Shown one piece after another: positions 17,368 through 26,633 of a DNA stretch of 55,884 nucleotides (positions are counted from its first letter, which is position 1; every line of letters starts with the position of its first letter). Both the position numbers and the translations under genes were made by a program. Under the pieces are notes generated by a model. The model was not told the DNA's origin. It was given only the letters and a program-made list of their open reading frames with translations, and ran no database searches. The DNA comes from Nioella sp. MMSF_3534 (GTDB lineage: Bacteria; Pseudomonadota; Alphaproteobacteria; Rhodobacterales; Rhodobacteraceae): positions 1 to 55,884 of the forward strand of contig NZ_JASHJX010000028.1 of assembly GCF_030732985.1 (NCBI RefSeq), in the 5' to 3' direction.

Positions 17368-18180
17368 ATGTTGACCCGTTCCACGATGTCCCCCGCGCTT
17401 GCCGCCGAGCTGCTGGCCACGGCCCACGCCATGGCCGACGCCGCCCGCAGCGCCACCCTGCCGCATTTTCGCGCCGCGGGGCTATCGGCAGAGAACAAGC
17501 TGAACGATGGCTTTGACCCCGTCACCATTGCCGACCGCGATGCCGAGACTGCCATGCGCGCGGTGCTGGCGGAACGTCGGCCCGAGGATGCGATCCTTGG
17601 CGAAGAACACGGGGTGACGGAGGGGCAAAGCGGCCTGACCTGGGTGCTCGACCCGATCGACGGCACGCGCGGTTTCATCTCCGGCACGCCCACCTGGGGC
17701 GTTCTGATCGGCTTGCAGGACAGGGACGGGCCGATCTATGGCCTCATCGACCAGCCCTATATCGGTGAACGGTTCGAGGGTGGCCTTGGGCGGGCCATGC
17801 TGACCGGCCCCCACGGAACCGAGCCGCTCGGGGCGCGACCCTCCGGGTCGCTGGCGCAGGCGACCCTGTTCACCACCTTCCCCGAGGTCGGGACCGAGGC
17901 CGAGCGGCTGGCTTTCGAACGGGTCCGCGACCGGGTGCGGCTCACCCGCTATGGCATGGATTGCTATGCCTATGCGCTGCTGGCGGCGGGGCAGGTGGAT
18001 CTGGTGATCGAGGCGGGACTGAACGCCTATGATATTTCCGCGCCCATTGCAGTGATCGAGGCGGCGGGCGGCATTGTCACCGATTGGCAAGGCGGCCCTG
18101 TGCATGAGGGCGGGCAGGTTCTGGCGGCCTCCAGCGCTGCATTGCATGGCGCGGCCCTGAAACTGCTTCTGCCTGTCTGA
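17368..18180 (+). CDS. hisN: Inositol monophosphatase family, histidinol-phosphatase type
   Basis: About 270 residues. The metal-binding motifs of the IMPase family are complete: 'DAILGEEHG', 'WVLDPIDGTRGFISGTPTWG' and near the C-terminus 'INAYDI'-like 'LNAYDISAPIAVIEAAGG'. The variant 'DGTRGFISGTPTWG' is typical of HisN-type histidinol-phosphatases used by actinobacteria and many alphaproteobacteria in histidine synthesis; inositol phosphatase or CysQ-like activity is the alternative. In-frame ATGs occur at 17326, 17368 and 17386 and none has a strong site, so the start is uncertain. Confidence 0.82.
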   Translation: MLTRSTMSPALAAELLATAHAMADAARSATLPHFRAAGLSAENKLNDGFDPVTIADRDAETAMRAVLAERRPEDAILGEEHGVTEGQSGLTWVLDPIDGTRGFISGTPTWGVLIGLQDRDGPIYGLIDQPYIGERFEGGLGRAMLTGPHGTEPLGARPSGSLAQATLFTTFPEVGTEAERLAFERVRDRVRLTRYGMDCYAYALLAAGQVDLVIEAGLNAYDISAPIAVIEAAGGIVTDWQGGPVHEGGQVLAASSAALHGAALKLLLPV

Positions 18181-18306
18181 GACTTGAAGCGCGGCAAGGG
18201 GCTGGCCTATTCTGGCTTCGCGCGGTGTCCCGAGTCCTTTGCCCGTCTTCTGTCGGCCCGCCCTGATCCTCTTACCGAAACGGGCTTCGGAACCTTGAGG
18301 GCTGAC

Positions 18307-19638
18307 ATGACAGATATCATCATCAAAAACGCGTCCCATATCCTGACCATGGATGACGCAGGCACCGAACTTGAGGGCGCGGATATTCGCATTCGGGGCG
18401 GCGTCATTGCCGAGATCGGCCATGGGCTGGAGGGTGGAGAGATCCACAATGCCGAGCACTGCCTCGTCACCCCCGGCCTCGTGAATACCCATCATCACCT
18501 GTATCAAAGCCTGACCCGCGCCGTGCCCGCCGCGCAGGATGCGCTGCTCTTTGGCTGGTTGAAGACGCTCTACCCGATCTGGTCGCGTTTTGGCCCGGAA
18601 GAGATGTTCGTCTCTGCCCAGACCGGGCTGGCGGAACTGGCGCTGTCGGGATGCACTCTGACCTCTGACCACCTCTATCTCTATCCCAATGGCGCGCGGC
18701 TGGATGACACCATCGCGGCTGCCGCCGAGATCGGCATGCGGTTTCACCCGACCCGAGGGGCGATGAGCATCGGGGAAAGCGATGGCGGTCTGCCGCCCGA
18801 CAGCCTGGTGGAACGCGAAAGCGCCATTCTGGAGGATTGTATCCGTGTCGTCGACGCCTTCCACGATCCGGCCGAAGGCTCCATGTGCCGGGTCGGGATC
18901 GCGCCCTGTTCTCCTTTCTCTGTCAGTTGCGAGCTGATGCGGGATGCGGCGCTGCTGGCCCGCGACAAGGGGGTGATGCTGCACACCCATCTGGCTGAAA
19001 ATGATGAAGATATTGCTTACAGCCTGGAGAAATTCGGCTGCCGACCCGGTCAGTACGCCGAGGATCTGGGCTGGACAGGGGAGGATGTCTGGCATGCCCA
19101 TTGCGTGAAGCTCGACGGGCAAGAGATTGATCTGTTTGCGAAAACGGGAACCGGCGTGGCCCATTGCCCCTGTTCGAACTGTCGGCTCGGGTCGGGCATC
19201 GCACCGCTGCGCAGGATGCGTGACGCCGGTGTGAAAGTGGGGCTCGGCGTCGATGGCTCTGCCTCGAACGATTCGGGAAATCTGGTGGCCGAGGCGCGTC
19301 AGGCGATGCTGCTGCAGCGGGTCTCGCAGGGGGCCGATGCGATGAGCGCGCGCGAGGCGCTGCGCATCGCCACGCGGGGCGGGGCCGAGGTGCTGGGGCG
19401 CCCGGATTGCGGCCAGATCGCTGTCGGCAAACGCGCCGATATCGCGATCTGGGACATGACCGGTGTGGAGGCCGCGGGCAGTTGGGACATGGCGGCGATT
19501 CTGCTGGCGGGTCCGATGAAAACCCGAGATCTTTTCGTGGAAGGTCGCAAAATCGTCTCAATGGGAACACTTTTGAGCGTGGATTTACCTGTTCTTATGG
19601 AAAAGCAACGCAAGCTTGCCTTGGCCCTTGCGATGTGA
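18307..19638 (+). CDS. 8-oxoguanine deaminase-type amidohydrolase (AtzB/TrzN-like subgroup)
   Basis: 443 residues, metal-dependent amidohydrolase. Metal and catalytic residues: 'VNTHHHLYQSLTRAVP' (HxH), 'HTHLAENDED', 'VWHAHCVKLDG' and 'GLGVDGSASNDSGNL' (Asp). The pattern 'PVWHAHCVKL...HCPCSNCRLGSG' fits 8-oxoguanine or hydroxy-triazine-type deaminases, which turn an aromatic C-NH2 into C=O in purine salvage or clean-up. A guanine deaminase gene lies 0.5 kb downstream on the other strand, which suggests a purine theme. The ATG at 18307 follows TTGAGGG; the frame from 18184 is not supported. Confidence 0.8.
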   Translation: MTDIIIKNASHILTMDDAGTELEGADIRIRGGVIAEIGHGLEGGEIHNAEHCLVTPGLVNTHHHLYQSLTRAVPAAQDALLFGWLKTLYPIWSRFGPEEMFVSAQTGLAELALSGCTLTSDHLYLYPNGARLDDTIAAAAEIGMRFHPTRGAMSIGESDGGLPPDSLVERESAILEDCIRVVDAFHDPAEGSMCRVGIAPCSPFSVSCELMRDAALLARDKGVMLHTHLAENDEDIAYSLEKFGCRPGQYAEDLGWTGEDVWHAHCVKLDGQEIDLFAKTGTGVAHCPCSNCRLGSGIAPLRRMRDAGVKVGLGVDGSASNDSGNLVAEARQAMLLQRVSQGADAMSAREALRIATRGGAEVLGRPDCGQIAVGKRADIAIWDMTGVEAAGSWDMAAILLAGPMKTRDLFVEGRKIVSMGTLLSVDLPVLMEKQRKLALALAM

Positions 19639-19676
19639 GTCTCTGATAGCCGTGGGGGCGGAACAGGATAGCGACC

Positions 19677-20156
19677 ATGCGTTTACAGATTGTGTCCCTT
19701 CTGGCGGCGGCCCTGATGACGGCGGGCTGCATGGGCGGTACGACCGCGCCCTCGGCCACGCGGGCGGTGCCGGTCAGTGCGCCACTCGGCTCCCACGGGG
19801 GCGTTGTGACGATGATGAATCAGCAGCGCGGAACGGCAGGGCTTGCCCCGGTTACGCGCTCTCGGCAGTTGGATCGGGTCGCCATGATGCATGCGCAGGA
19901 CCAGGTGCAAGGCGGCTTCTTCGGCCATCGCGGCTCGAACGGGTCCAATGTGCACGCGCGCATGGCGTCGGCTGGCTACGATGCCTGCCTGTCCGCCGAA
20001 AACATCGCCATGGGCCAGACCAGCGAAGCGGCTGTCATGGGCGACTGGATGGCGTCCTCCGGCCACCGCGCCAATATCCTGCACCCGCGTGCGGAGCAGT
20101 TCGGTTTCGCCCGGGCGGGCGATCATTGGGTGATGGTGCTGGCGCGGCCCTGCTAG
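19677..20156 (+). CDS. CAP-domain (SCP/PR1) lipoprotein
   Basis: 159 residues. The N-terminal signal 'MRLQIVSLLAAALMTAGC' ends in a lipobox, so the mature Cys18 should be lipidated. The rest is a CAP domain: 'MMNQQRGTAGLAPVTRSRQL', 'MHAQDQVQGGFFGHRGSNG' with a conserved His, 'SAENIAMGQ' and 'SSGHRANILHPRAEQFGFA'. CAP proteins are extracytoplasmic and of mostly unknown function in bacteria. Confidence 0.88.
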   Translation: MRLQIVSLLAAALMTAGCMGGTTAPSATRAVPVSAPLGSHGGVVTMMNQQRGTAGLAPVTRSRQLDRVAMMHAQDQVQGGFFGHRGSNGSNVHARMASAGYDACLSAENIAMGQTSEAAVMGDWMASSGHRANILHPRAEQFGFARAGDHWVMVLARPC

Positions 20157-20186
20157 GCCACGGCCGAATCTTTAAAAACGGGCCGC

Positions 20187-21467
20187 TCAGACCTTGCGGC
20201 CCGCGACCCGAACCTCTGCAATCGCGCGGTCATCGCCCATCATGATGGTGGGGAAGAGCGCCTCCCAGATCGTGTCTGCGCGCGCGGATCGCTGCGAGAT
20301 GGCGGGGGTCGAGGCGAGGTCGAGCACCACCAGATCAGCCTCCATCCCGACGGCCACACGACCGACCTTATCGTCAATCCGGAGCGCACGGGCAGAGCCT
20401 TCGGTGGCCAGCCAGATCAGTTCAGCCGGATGCAGGGCGCGGCCCCGAAGCTGGCCGATCTCATAGGCGGCGGCCATGGTACGCAGCATCGAGAAGCTCG
20501 ACCCGCCCCCGGTATCTGTCGCCAGCCCGACCCGGATCGGACCACCCGCGAGGCCCATATCAAAGAGCCCCGAGCCTATGAACGTGTTCGAGGTCGGGCA
20601 ATGGATCAGCGCCGCGCCAACCTCTCGCAGCCGGTCGATCTCCCGCTCTTCCAGATGGATCGCGTGGCCATAAAGCCCGCCCGCGCCAAGCAAGCCATGC
20701 GCCTCGTAGGTATCGAGGTAATCGCGCGCCTCGGGGTAGAGCCCCTTGACCCATTCGATCTCGTCGGTCTGTTCGCTCAGATGGGTCTGCATCAGGCAAT
20801 CGGGGTGTTCCGCCCATAGCGCGCCAAGGGCGGACAGCTGATCGGGCGTCGATGTGGGTGAAAAGCGGGGCGTGATGACATAGCCCAACCGGTCCACCCC
20901 GTGCCATTTTTCCAGCAGGGCCTTGCTGTCGTCATAGGCCGCCTGCGCCGAATCACGCAGACCCTCGGGCGCGTTGCGATCCATGCAGGTCTTGCCTGCC
21001 AGCGCCCGAAGGCCGCGCCGCTGCGCCGCCTCAAAATAGGCGTCCACGCTTTCGGGATGGATGGTGCAGTAGCTGGCGACCGTGGTGGTGCCGTTCGACA
21101 GGGTCAGGTCGAAATAGCGCGCCGCGATCTCCGCCGCATAGGCGGGATCGGCAAAGCGCATTTCCTCGGGGAAGGTATAGGTGTTCAGCCAGTCGATCAG
21201 CCGCTTGCCCCAGGAGGCGATCATCGCCGTCTGCGGGTAATGGGCATGGGCATCGACGAAACCGGGCAGGATCAGCCCCTGACCGTGATCCACGACATCC
21301 GCGCCGGGATGCGCGGCACGCAGGTCGTCGGCCTGACCCAGATCGGCGATCTTGCCATCCCGGATCAGAACCGCGCCGCGGCTGTCATGGCGGGCGGCGT
21401 CCACCCCGGCCACGAAAGGATCGGCGTCAAACCGCAGAAGCTGCCCAAGAAGGAGTGTGTCTGTCAT
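20187..21467 (-). CDS. guaD: Guanine deaminase
   Basis: 426 residues, amidohydrolase superfamily. Motifs are 'LPGFVDAHAHYPQTAMIASW', 'CLMQTHLSEQTDEIEWVKGL', 'GLYGHAIHLEEREI', 'HCPTSNTFIGSGLFDM' and 'GLATDTGGGSSFSMLRTMAA', the last diagnostic for GuaD. It hydrolyses guanine to xanthine and ammonia, using zinc. The ATG at 21467 has AAAGGACAG before it; the frame from 21506 has none. It is divergent from mgtE. Confidence 0.92.
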   Translation of the reverse strand: MTDTLLLGQLLRFDADPFVAGVDAARHDSRGAVLIRDGKIADLGQADDLRAAHPGADVVDHGQGLILPGFVDAHAHYPQTAMIASWGKRLIDWLNTYTFPEEMRFADPAYAAEIAARYFDLTLSNGTTTVASYCTIHPESVDAYFEAAQRRGLRALAGKTCMDRNAPEGLRDSAQAAYDDSKALLEKWHGVDRLGYVITPRFSPTSTPDQLSALGALWAEHPDCLMQTHLSEQTDEIEWVKGLYPEARDYLDTYEAHGLLGAGGLYGHAIHLEEREIDRLREVGAALIHCPTSNTFIGSGLFDMGLAGGPIRVGLATDTGGGSSFSMLRTMAAAYEIGQLRGRALHPAELIWLATEGSARALRIDDKVGRVAVGMEADLVVLDLASTPAISQRSARADTIWEALFPTIMMGDDRAIAEVRVAGRKV

Positions 21468-21561
21468 AATCTGTCCTTTTCCCGGCCCGGTCCCTGTCAT
21501 ATCCAAGGGCGCAGGGGTATGTTATCCGAAAAAGCGTTAAAGACTTTCAAGGCGGGGGCGA

Positions 21562-22950
21562 ATGGCGAAGGACGAAATCCAGAAATCGGACCTGCCGGAG
21601 GACGCCTATGCGTTGGATGCCTCCCTCTATGACGATGTTCTGGATGCGATAGAGGCCCAGGACCCGGACCGGATCGCCGCGCTCTTTGAGCCGCTGCACC
21701 CTGCCGACATCGCCGACCTTCTGGAACAGATGTCCCATTCGGAACGGGAAGCGCTGCTTCTGTTCTGGAGCGAGGGGATCGACGGCGAGGTTCTGTCGGA
21801 GCTTGACGAAGGCATCCGAGAGGATGTGATCGACCTGCTGCCAGCGCCGCTTCTGGCCGAGGCCGTGCGGGACATGGAAAGCGACGACGTCGTCGACCTG
21901 CTGGAAGACCTTGAAGACGCGGACCAGCAGGCGGCGATTCTGGGTGCGCTGGACGATGCCGACCGGGCCGCGGTCGAAGAGGCGCTGACCTACCCGGAAT
22001 ATTCCGCAGGCCGCCTGATGCAGCGCGAGGTCGTGCGGGTGCCGGAATTCTGGACCGTGGGCGAAGCCATCGACTTTCTGCGCGCCGAAACGACCGAGCT
22101 GCCGGAACAGTTCTATCACCTGATCCTTGTCGATCCGCGCATGAAACCCGTGGGCAACGTGACCCTCGGGCGGCTTTTGTCGACACAACGCAAGGTGGCG
22201 CTGCGCGACATTGTCGAGGACACCTTCGTGCTGATCCCGGTCAGCCAGCCAGAGGCCGATGTGGCCTATGCGTTCAACCAGTATCACCTGATTTCCGCGC
22301 CCGTGGTTGACGATGACGGACGGCTTGTCGGGGTCATCACCATTGATGATGCCATGATCGTGTTGGAAGACGAGGCCGAGGAGGACATCCTGCGACTGGC
22401 CGGTGTCGGTGAGGGCAGCCTGTCGGACAGGGTGCTGGATACCACGCGTCAGCGCTTTCCCTGGCTGTTCGTCAACCTGATCACGGCGATCTTTGCCTCG
22501 CTGGTCATTGCGCAGTTCGAGGATACGATCGCGCAATTCGTGGCGCTGGCGGTGCTGATGCCCATCGTGGCCTCGATGGGGGGCAATGCGGGCACGCAGA
22601 GCCTGACGGTTGCGGTGCGCGCCATCGCAACACGCGACCTGACCGGGTCGAACCTGATGCGCGTTGTGATGAGAGAGGCCGGGGTGGGCCTGATCAACGG
22701 GGTGATCTTCGCCGTGGTCATGGGGGCTGTTGGGCTGTTCTGGTTCGGATCGGCGGCGCTTGGCGGGGTTATCGCGGTCGCCATGGTGATCAACCTGGTG
22801 ATCGCGGGGTTGGCGGGCATCCTGATCCCGGTGGCGCTGGACAAGCTGGATATCGACCCGGCCCTGGCCTCTGGCGCTTTCGTGACGACCGTGACCGATG
22901 TGGTTGGCTTCTTCGCGTTTCTGGGGCTGGCGGCGGTGGTGCTTCTGTAA
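21562..22950 (+). CDS. mgtE: Magnesium transporter MgtE
   Basis: 462 residues in the usual MgtE order: an acidic N-domain (residues about 15-130, with 'EPLHPADIADLLEQM' and 'DDVVDLLEDLEDADQQAAIL'), a CBS pair (about 135-260, 'VVDDDGRLVGVITIDDAMIV'), a plug helix, and five membrane helices with 'LMPIVASMGGNAGTQSLTVA' and 'FVTTVTDVVGFFAFLGLA'. It is a Mg2+ channel gated by intracellular Mg2+ through the cytosolic domains. It stands alone, with only 12 bp to the stop of the next, convergent gene. Confidence 0.95.
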   Translation: MAKDEIQKSDLPEDAYALDASLYDDVLDAIEAQDPDRIAALFEPLHPADIADLLEQMSHSEREALLLFWSEGIDGEVLSELDEGIREDVIDLLPAPLLAEAVRDMESDDVVDLLEDLEDADQQAAILGALDDADRAAVEEALTYPEYSAGRLMQREVVRVPEFWTVGEAIDFLRAETTELPEQFYHLILVDPRMKPVGNVTLGRLLSTQRKVALRDIVEDTFVLIPVSQPEADVAYAFNQYHLISAPVVDDDGRLVGVITIDDAMIVLEDEAEEDILRLAGVGEGSLSDRVLDTTRQRFPWLFVNLITAIFASLVIAQFEDTIAQFVALAVLMPIVASMGGNAGTQSLTVAVRAIATRDLTGSNLMRVVMREAGVGLINGVIFAVVMGAVGLFWFGSAALGGVIAVAMVINLVIAGLAGILIPVALDKLDIDPALASGAFVTTVTDVVGFFAFLGLAAVVLL

Positions 22951-22962
22951 GCCGTTGGCGGA

Positions 22963-25900
22963 TCAGCCCGCAGGCACCTGCAACGTGATGGTGCGGCCAC
23001 GCTTCACATATTGCAAAGAGCTTTCGCCGATGGCGGCGACCTGACCGCCATCCAGCCGGTCGCCGACTTCCACGGTCACGAAACGACCAGAGGGCAGGCG
23101 CACCAGCGCCCGGCGCGACCCGGATGCGCCGCTGACGCCGATAAGGTTGAGATTGCGCAGGTTGATGCTGCCATCCTCTGCCGCCGCGCGGGTGACCGAG
23201 GCGGAACTGGGGATGTCGGGCTCGATCGTGTCCGAGGTGCTGGCGGCCACCGGCGGCGCGGGGCCGCTATTGCCCGCCGCGCGCGCCTGTTCGACCAGCG
23301 TGTCGATATTGGCGGGCCGCTGATTGGGCAGGAAGGACACGGCCACCGCAAGCTCGCTGGCCGAAGCCAGATCGCCCGGAGAGGCGTCCGCTGCCGCTTC
23401 TTCGGCCGCTGCGGCGGCCTCTTCCTGAAGCGACAGGGGACGGCTCTCTGGCCGGATGGCGGCCAGCTCGTCGAAGGTGATGCCGCCAAGAACCGCACGT
23501 TCACGCTGTTCCTGTAGGTCATCGGGGCGGGCTTCGGGGCGGAACGCCTCCAGCAGGGCGGTATCGACCGCACCGGGCGGGATGGTGTCCGCGTCCTCTG
23601 GGTCGGGCTCGGTGGCGTCCTCCAGCGCGGCCACCGATTCCGCGGCGGCGGCGGCCAGAACTTCCGGCGCATCACGGGGGCGCGGCACGGCGCTGACAGG
23701 GGGGCTGCCAGCATAGACGAGAATGCCATAGGGGGTCATGGCCCCGTCTGGCGTCGGCTCGACCATGGTTTCGGGGTCGAGTGCCAGAAGCGGCCCGGAC
23801 AGGCCGGAATCGGCGGGGGCCGTGGGCATGTCGCGCGAGGGCCGGAAATCGGGCACCGGCAGTGCATAGGCGTCATGGGCGGCCACCGCCGGATCCAGAC
23901 CGGCGAAGATCAGTTCTTCCAGCACGGGTTCAGGATCGGGCAGGGTGATGACCGGAGGGCGCTGCCAGATGCCGGTGCGGGCATAGAAATTGGCGTTCTC
24001 CTCTTCCGAGGGCAGCACGGTTTCGGGGTCGATCACCGGAGAGGCGACGGGCGCCGGGCCAAGATCGAGATCTTCGGCATCGATATCGGGCAGCAGTTCC
24101 GGCGCTACGGGGGCCACCACCGGCGGGTTTGGCGCGTCCTCTGGCGCCAGGCTTGCCATGACCTCGGGCGCATCCTCGGCAGAGGGCGAGGGCGTCGCCA
24201 GCAGCGGTGTATCCAGGACCTCGGGTTCAGTTTCGGCGATGATGATTTCATCTTCGCTGCCCATGCCCATCCAGCGGCCAAGCGCGGTTTCAGGCAGGTA
24301 AAACGCCGCCCAGATCCCCACCAGCCCCAGCACCGCCAGCAGGATCAGCGTCAGGATCAGACCGGTCTTGACCGAGGGCCCGTTGCGGCCTGTGGCCACC
24401 GAGCCACGCGCCAGCAGACCGCCCATGATCGGGGCATCCGCATCGGCGATCTTCGGGGCATTCCGATTGCGTTTGGGCGGCGAGAAGCGACGGCGCGGCG
24501 TGTCTTCGGGCGGCGGCGGCGCAATCGTGTCGGTCGCAGCCATGGTTTGTGCGGTGGCGGCGGGCTCCGGTTTCTTCTTTCGGCCAAACTTGCCCAGACC
24601 CTTGCGGGGTTTCGGATCTGCTGCGGGGGGCGCCAGATCAGTCGTCTTGTCCGGCTTGGTCTGCGGCGTCGGCGCTTCTGCCGCCCCATCCGCCGCATCC
24701 GCCCCGTCCGTCGCGGGCGCAAGCGGTGCAGCATCTTCCGCCTCGCCCTTGCCAAGCGCGCGGAGCCGATTGCCAATGGACGAACGTCCGCCGGACAGAC
24801 GCCCGGTCAGGCCCGAGGCCGCATCCCGCGCCTTTCCCGTGCCTTCGGTCAACTGGCGCCCGATCCCGGCCATCCGGTCCTTCAGCGAGGTCTTGTCGCC
24901 GCGCAGGCTCGGCGGCGGTCCGGCAAAGGGATTATGGCCGGGGGCGGGCGCGTCATCGGGGGTGCGGGAGGCAATCTGCGACTTCAGTCGTGCCAGAGGC
25001 GGCAACTGCGGCTCCGGTCCTGCACGAGGGGGGCGCGCCGGGGCCTGTTTCGCATCGTCCGCAGCGCCGGGCGTCGCGGCCTCCGTCTGTTTGCCAGCCT
25101 TGCGCGCAGCCCGGCCGAACACCGGTTCCGTCTTTCCTTCGGCTTCGTCCCTGCGCTCACGCGGCAGGGCGGGTTCCTTGGCGGTAGCCGCATCGGCAGC
25201 CGTCTCCGCACCGGGGCCAAAGCGCGACTTGCGGGTCCGAACCAGACTGCCCGCCGCCTCCGGCTCGGCATGTTTGCGCCGCGATCCGAACCCGGCTGGC
25301 ATCTGCAACGCTTCCGCCGTCGGGGATGGGTCCAGGTCCGGGGCCGGGCCGCTGTCGGAGGTCTCATCATCTCCGGGTGGGGCGTGGTCGGGCGCGGTTT
25401 CTTCTTCCGCGGCGGCGTCGCTTTCCAGTTCCAGCGGCGTGGGCTGCGCCGGTTCAGCAAGAGACCCGGAAACATCGGGTGTCTCGGGCTGTTCCGGTCC
25501 GGCCGCTTGCCGGTCTTCATTCGGATGATCAGGGGGGGCTGCACCCTCGGGAGGCTCTTCACCGGGCTCCGGGATAGCGGGCGCGGCGTCCGGGTCGGGC
25601 GCAACAGGGGCTGCCGCTGCGTCGGCCTCACCGCTCTCATCGTTCTGGGGGGCTGCCGTGGCCGGAGCGTCCGACCCCGCGTCCGGCGAAATCTCCGTAT
25701 CGGCGGGCTCTTCCGACGCGTCCGCAGCCTTGCGGGGGTTGTGCCAGGTATCATGACCGAACTCGATATCGGCGATATCGGCGGTCCAGTCGATCGAACG
25801 GTCGAAATGCGCCACGCCGCGATAGCGGTTGTCCAGCGGCCGCGCGCCGAAGCCCGCAGGCGCGAATCCGTGACCGGTCGCGAATTCACGGGCCTCTTCC

Positions 25901-26271
25901 AGCGTTTCCTTGGCGACGACGGCCAGCTTGACGCGGCCATCCTCCAGCGGGAACCAGTCGAAAACGAGATCGTCGACAGGGTAGGGCGTCAGCCCGTCAA
26001 GCCCGGCGCGGATCTGATCCAGCCGGTCCTCCTCATCCGGGCCGGGGGCGGTCAGCGAGGTATAGAGGATCTGATCATCGGGCAGGATCAGAAGCGTTTC
26101 GAAATCCTTGCCTGCCCGCTGCTCTGCCAGTTTGCGCAGGACCAGAAGGGACGCCCCCAGATCGGGTACATCCAAAGCGGTATCGCCCAGAACGGCCCAG
26201 TGGCCCCCGGGCTGACGATGCGCCAGGGCAATGCCCTCGGGCGAAAGGAACAGCGCGAAATTTGGTGCCAT
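22963..26271 (-). CDS. Giant PilM/GspL-like to PilP/GspC-like fusion protein
   Basis: 1102 residues. Residues 1-150 resemble the actin-like PilM/GspL region ('TLLILPDDQILYTSLTAPGP', then 'LDGLTPYPVDDLVFDW'). Residues about 180-630 are low-complexity, rich in Ala, Pro, Glu and Asp and then Arg/Lys/Gly, without obvious domains. One membrane helix lies at about 635-657 ('TGLILTLILLAVLGLVGIWA'). Residues about 660-1010 are again Pro/Ala/Glu-rich, and the last 85 residues form a PilP/GspC HR-like domain ('LNLIGVSGASGSRRALVRLP', 'VTVEVGDRLDGGQVAAIGES'). This is one-piece architecture for parts that are separate in pilus or type II secretion systems. No pil or gsp genes are nearby. The function is unknown; a cell-envelope scaffold spanning cytoplasm and periplasm is inference. 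Confidence 0.75.
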   Translation of the reverse strand: MAPNFALFLSPEGIALAHRQPGGHWAVLGDTALDVPDLGASLLVLRKLAEQRAGKDFETLLILPDDQILYTSLTAPGPDEEDRLDQIRAGLDGLTPYPVDDLVFDWFPLEDGRVKLAVVAKETLEEAREFATGHGFAPAGFGARPLDNRYRGVAHFDRSIDWTADIADIEFGHDTWHNPRKAADASEEPADTEISPDAGSDAPATAAPQNDESGEADAAAAPVAPDPDAAPAIPEPGEEPPEGAAPPDHPNEDRQAAGPEQPETPDVSGSLAEPAQPTPLELESDAAAEEETAPDHAPPGDDETSDSGPAPDLDPSPTAEALQMPAGFGSRRKHAEPEAAGSLVRTRKSRFGPGAETAADAATAKEPALPRERRDEAEGKTEPVFGRAARKAGKQTEAATPGAADDAKQAPARPPRAGPEPQLPPLARLKSQIASRTPDDAPAPGHNPFAGPPPSLRGDKTSLKDRMAGIGRQLTEGTGKARDAASGLTGRLSGGRSSIGNRLRALGKGEAEDAAPLAPATDGADAADGAAEAPTPQTKPDKTTDLAPPAADPKPRKGLGKFGRKKKPEPAATAQTMAATDTIAPPPPEDTPRRRFSPPKRNRNAPKIADADAPIMGGLLARGSVATGRNGPSVKTGLILTLILLAVLGLVGIWAAFYLPETALGRWMGMGSEDEIIIAETEPEVLDTPLLATPSPSAEDAPEVMASLAPEDAPNPPVVAPVAPELLPDIDAEDLDLGPAPVASPVIDPETVLPSEEENANFYARTGIWQRPPVITLPDPEPVLEELIFAGLDPAVAAHDAYALPVPDFRPSRDMPTAPADSGLSGPLLALDPETMVEPTPDGAMTPYGILVYAGSPPVSAVPRPRDAPEVLAAAAAESVAALEDATEPDPEDADTIPPGAVDTALLEAFRPEARPDDLQEQRERAVLGGITFDELAAIRPESRPLSLQEEAAAAAEEAAADASPGDLASASELAVAVSFLPNQRPANIDTLVEQARAAGNSGPAPPVAASTSDTIEPDIPSSASVTRAAAEDGSINLRNLNLIGVSGASGSRRALVRLPSGRFVTVEVGDRLDGGQVAAIGESSLQYVKRGRTITLQVPAG

Positions 26272-26633
26272 TCAGGTCCTCTGAAGATCGGGGCCGCAAT
26301 GTTTACCGGGCCCCCTGCCTAACCCTCGCTCTGTATCGCAGAACGTGCGCAAGCAAAACCCGATGCCCGCGCGCCATGGGCGGGTGGGCGGAATTCATCC
26401 TAAGCTGTTCACGCATAAGATCAAAGGAAAGTTAACAGATAGGCTCACCTGCCCCGAAAATCCGGACATTCCGCCCTTCTGGGCAGGCCAAACCCACCCG
26501 TTACCCCGGTTTCCGAAATGTAAAGGGCGCACCGTTAACCTTAACGCGCGCGCCCTCTCTTTCATCTTGGCAAAAATACCTCGGGGGAGTCGCCGCAAGG
26601 CGACGGGGGCAGAGCCCCCTCCACCCTCTCCGC
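26272..26633. other. 362-bp intergenic region with promoter space and a GC-rich repeat
   Basis: It separates the start of the giant fusion gene from the stop of metY, both on the minus strand. The part near 26400-26545 is AT-richer, with TTAA-containing stretches, and may hold the promoter of the fusion gene. The part at about 26565-26630 is a GC-rich element, described separately. I see no gene in it. Confidence 0.6.
26560..26630 (-). repeat. GC-rich post-gene element after metY
   Basis: Read on the minus strand just past the metY stop, it has a GGGGGCTCTGCCCCC hairpin, a TCGCCTTGCGGCGA hairpin, then CCCGAGGTATTTTTGCCAAG. The T-run after the stems suggests a terminator. A related element follows gapR at about 43540-43700 on the plus strand. 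Confidence 0.6.

Noticed and set aside
23875-26322. 815-residue open frame on the plus strand
   Set aside because: Its Arg/Gly-rich translation is the complement of the Pro/Ala/Glu-rich fusion protein; no start site or motif.
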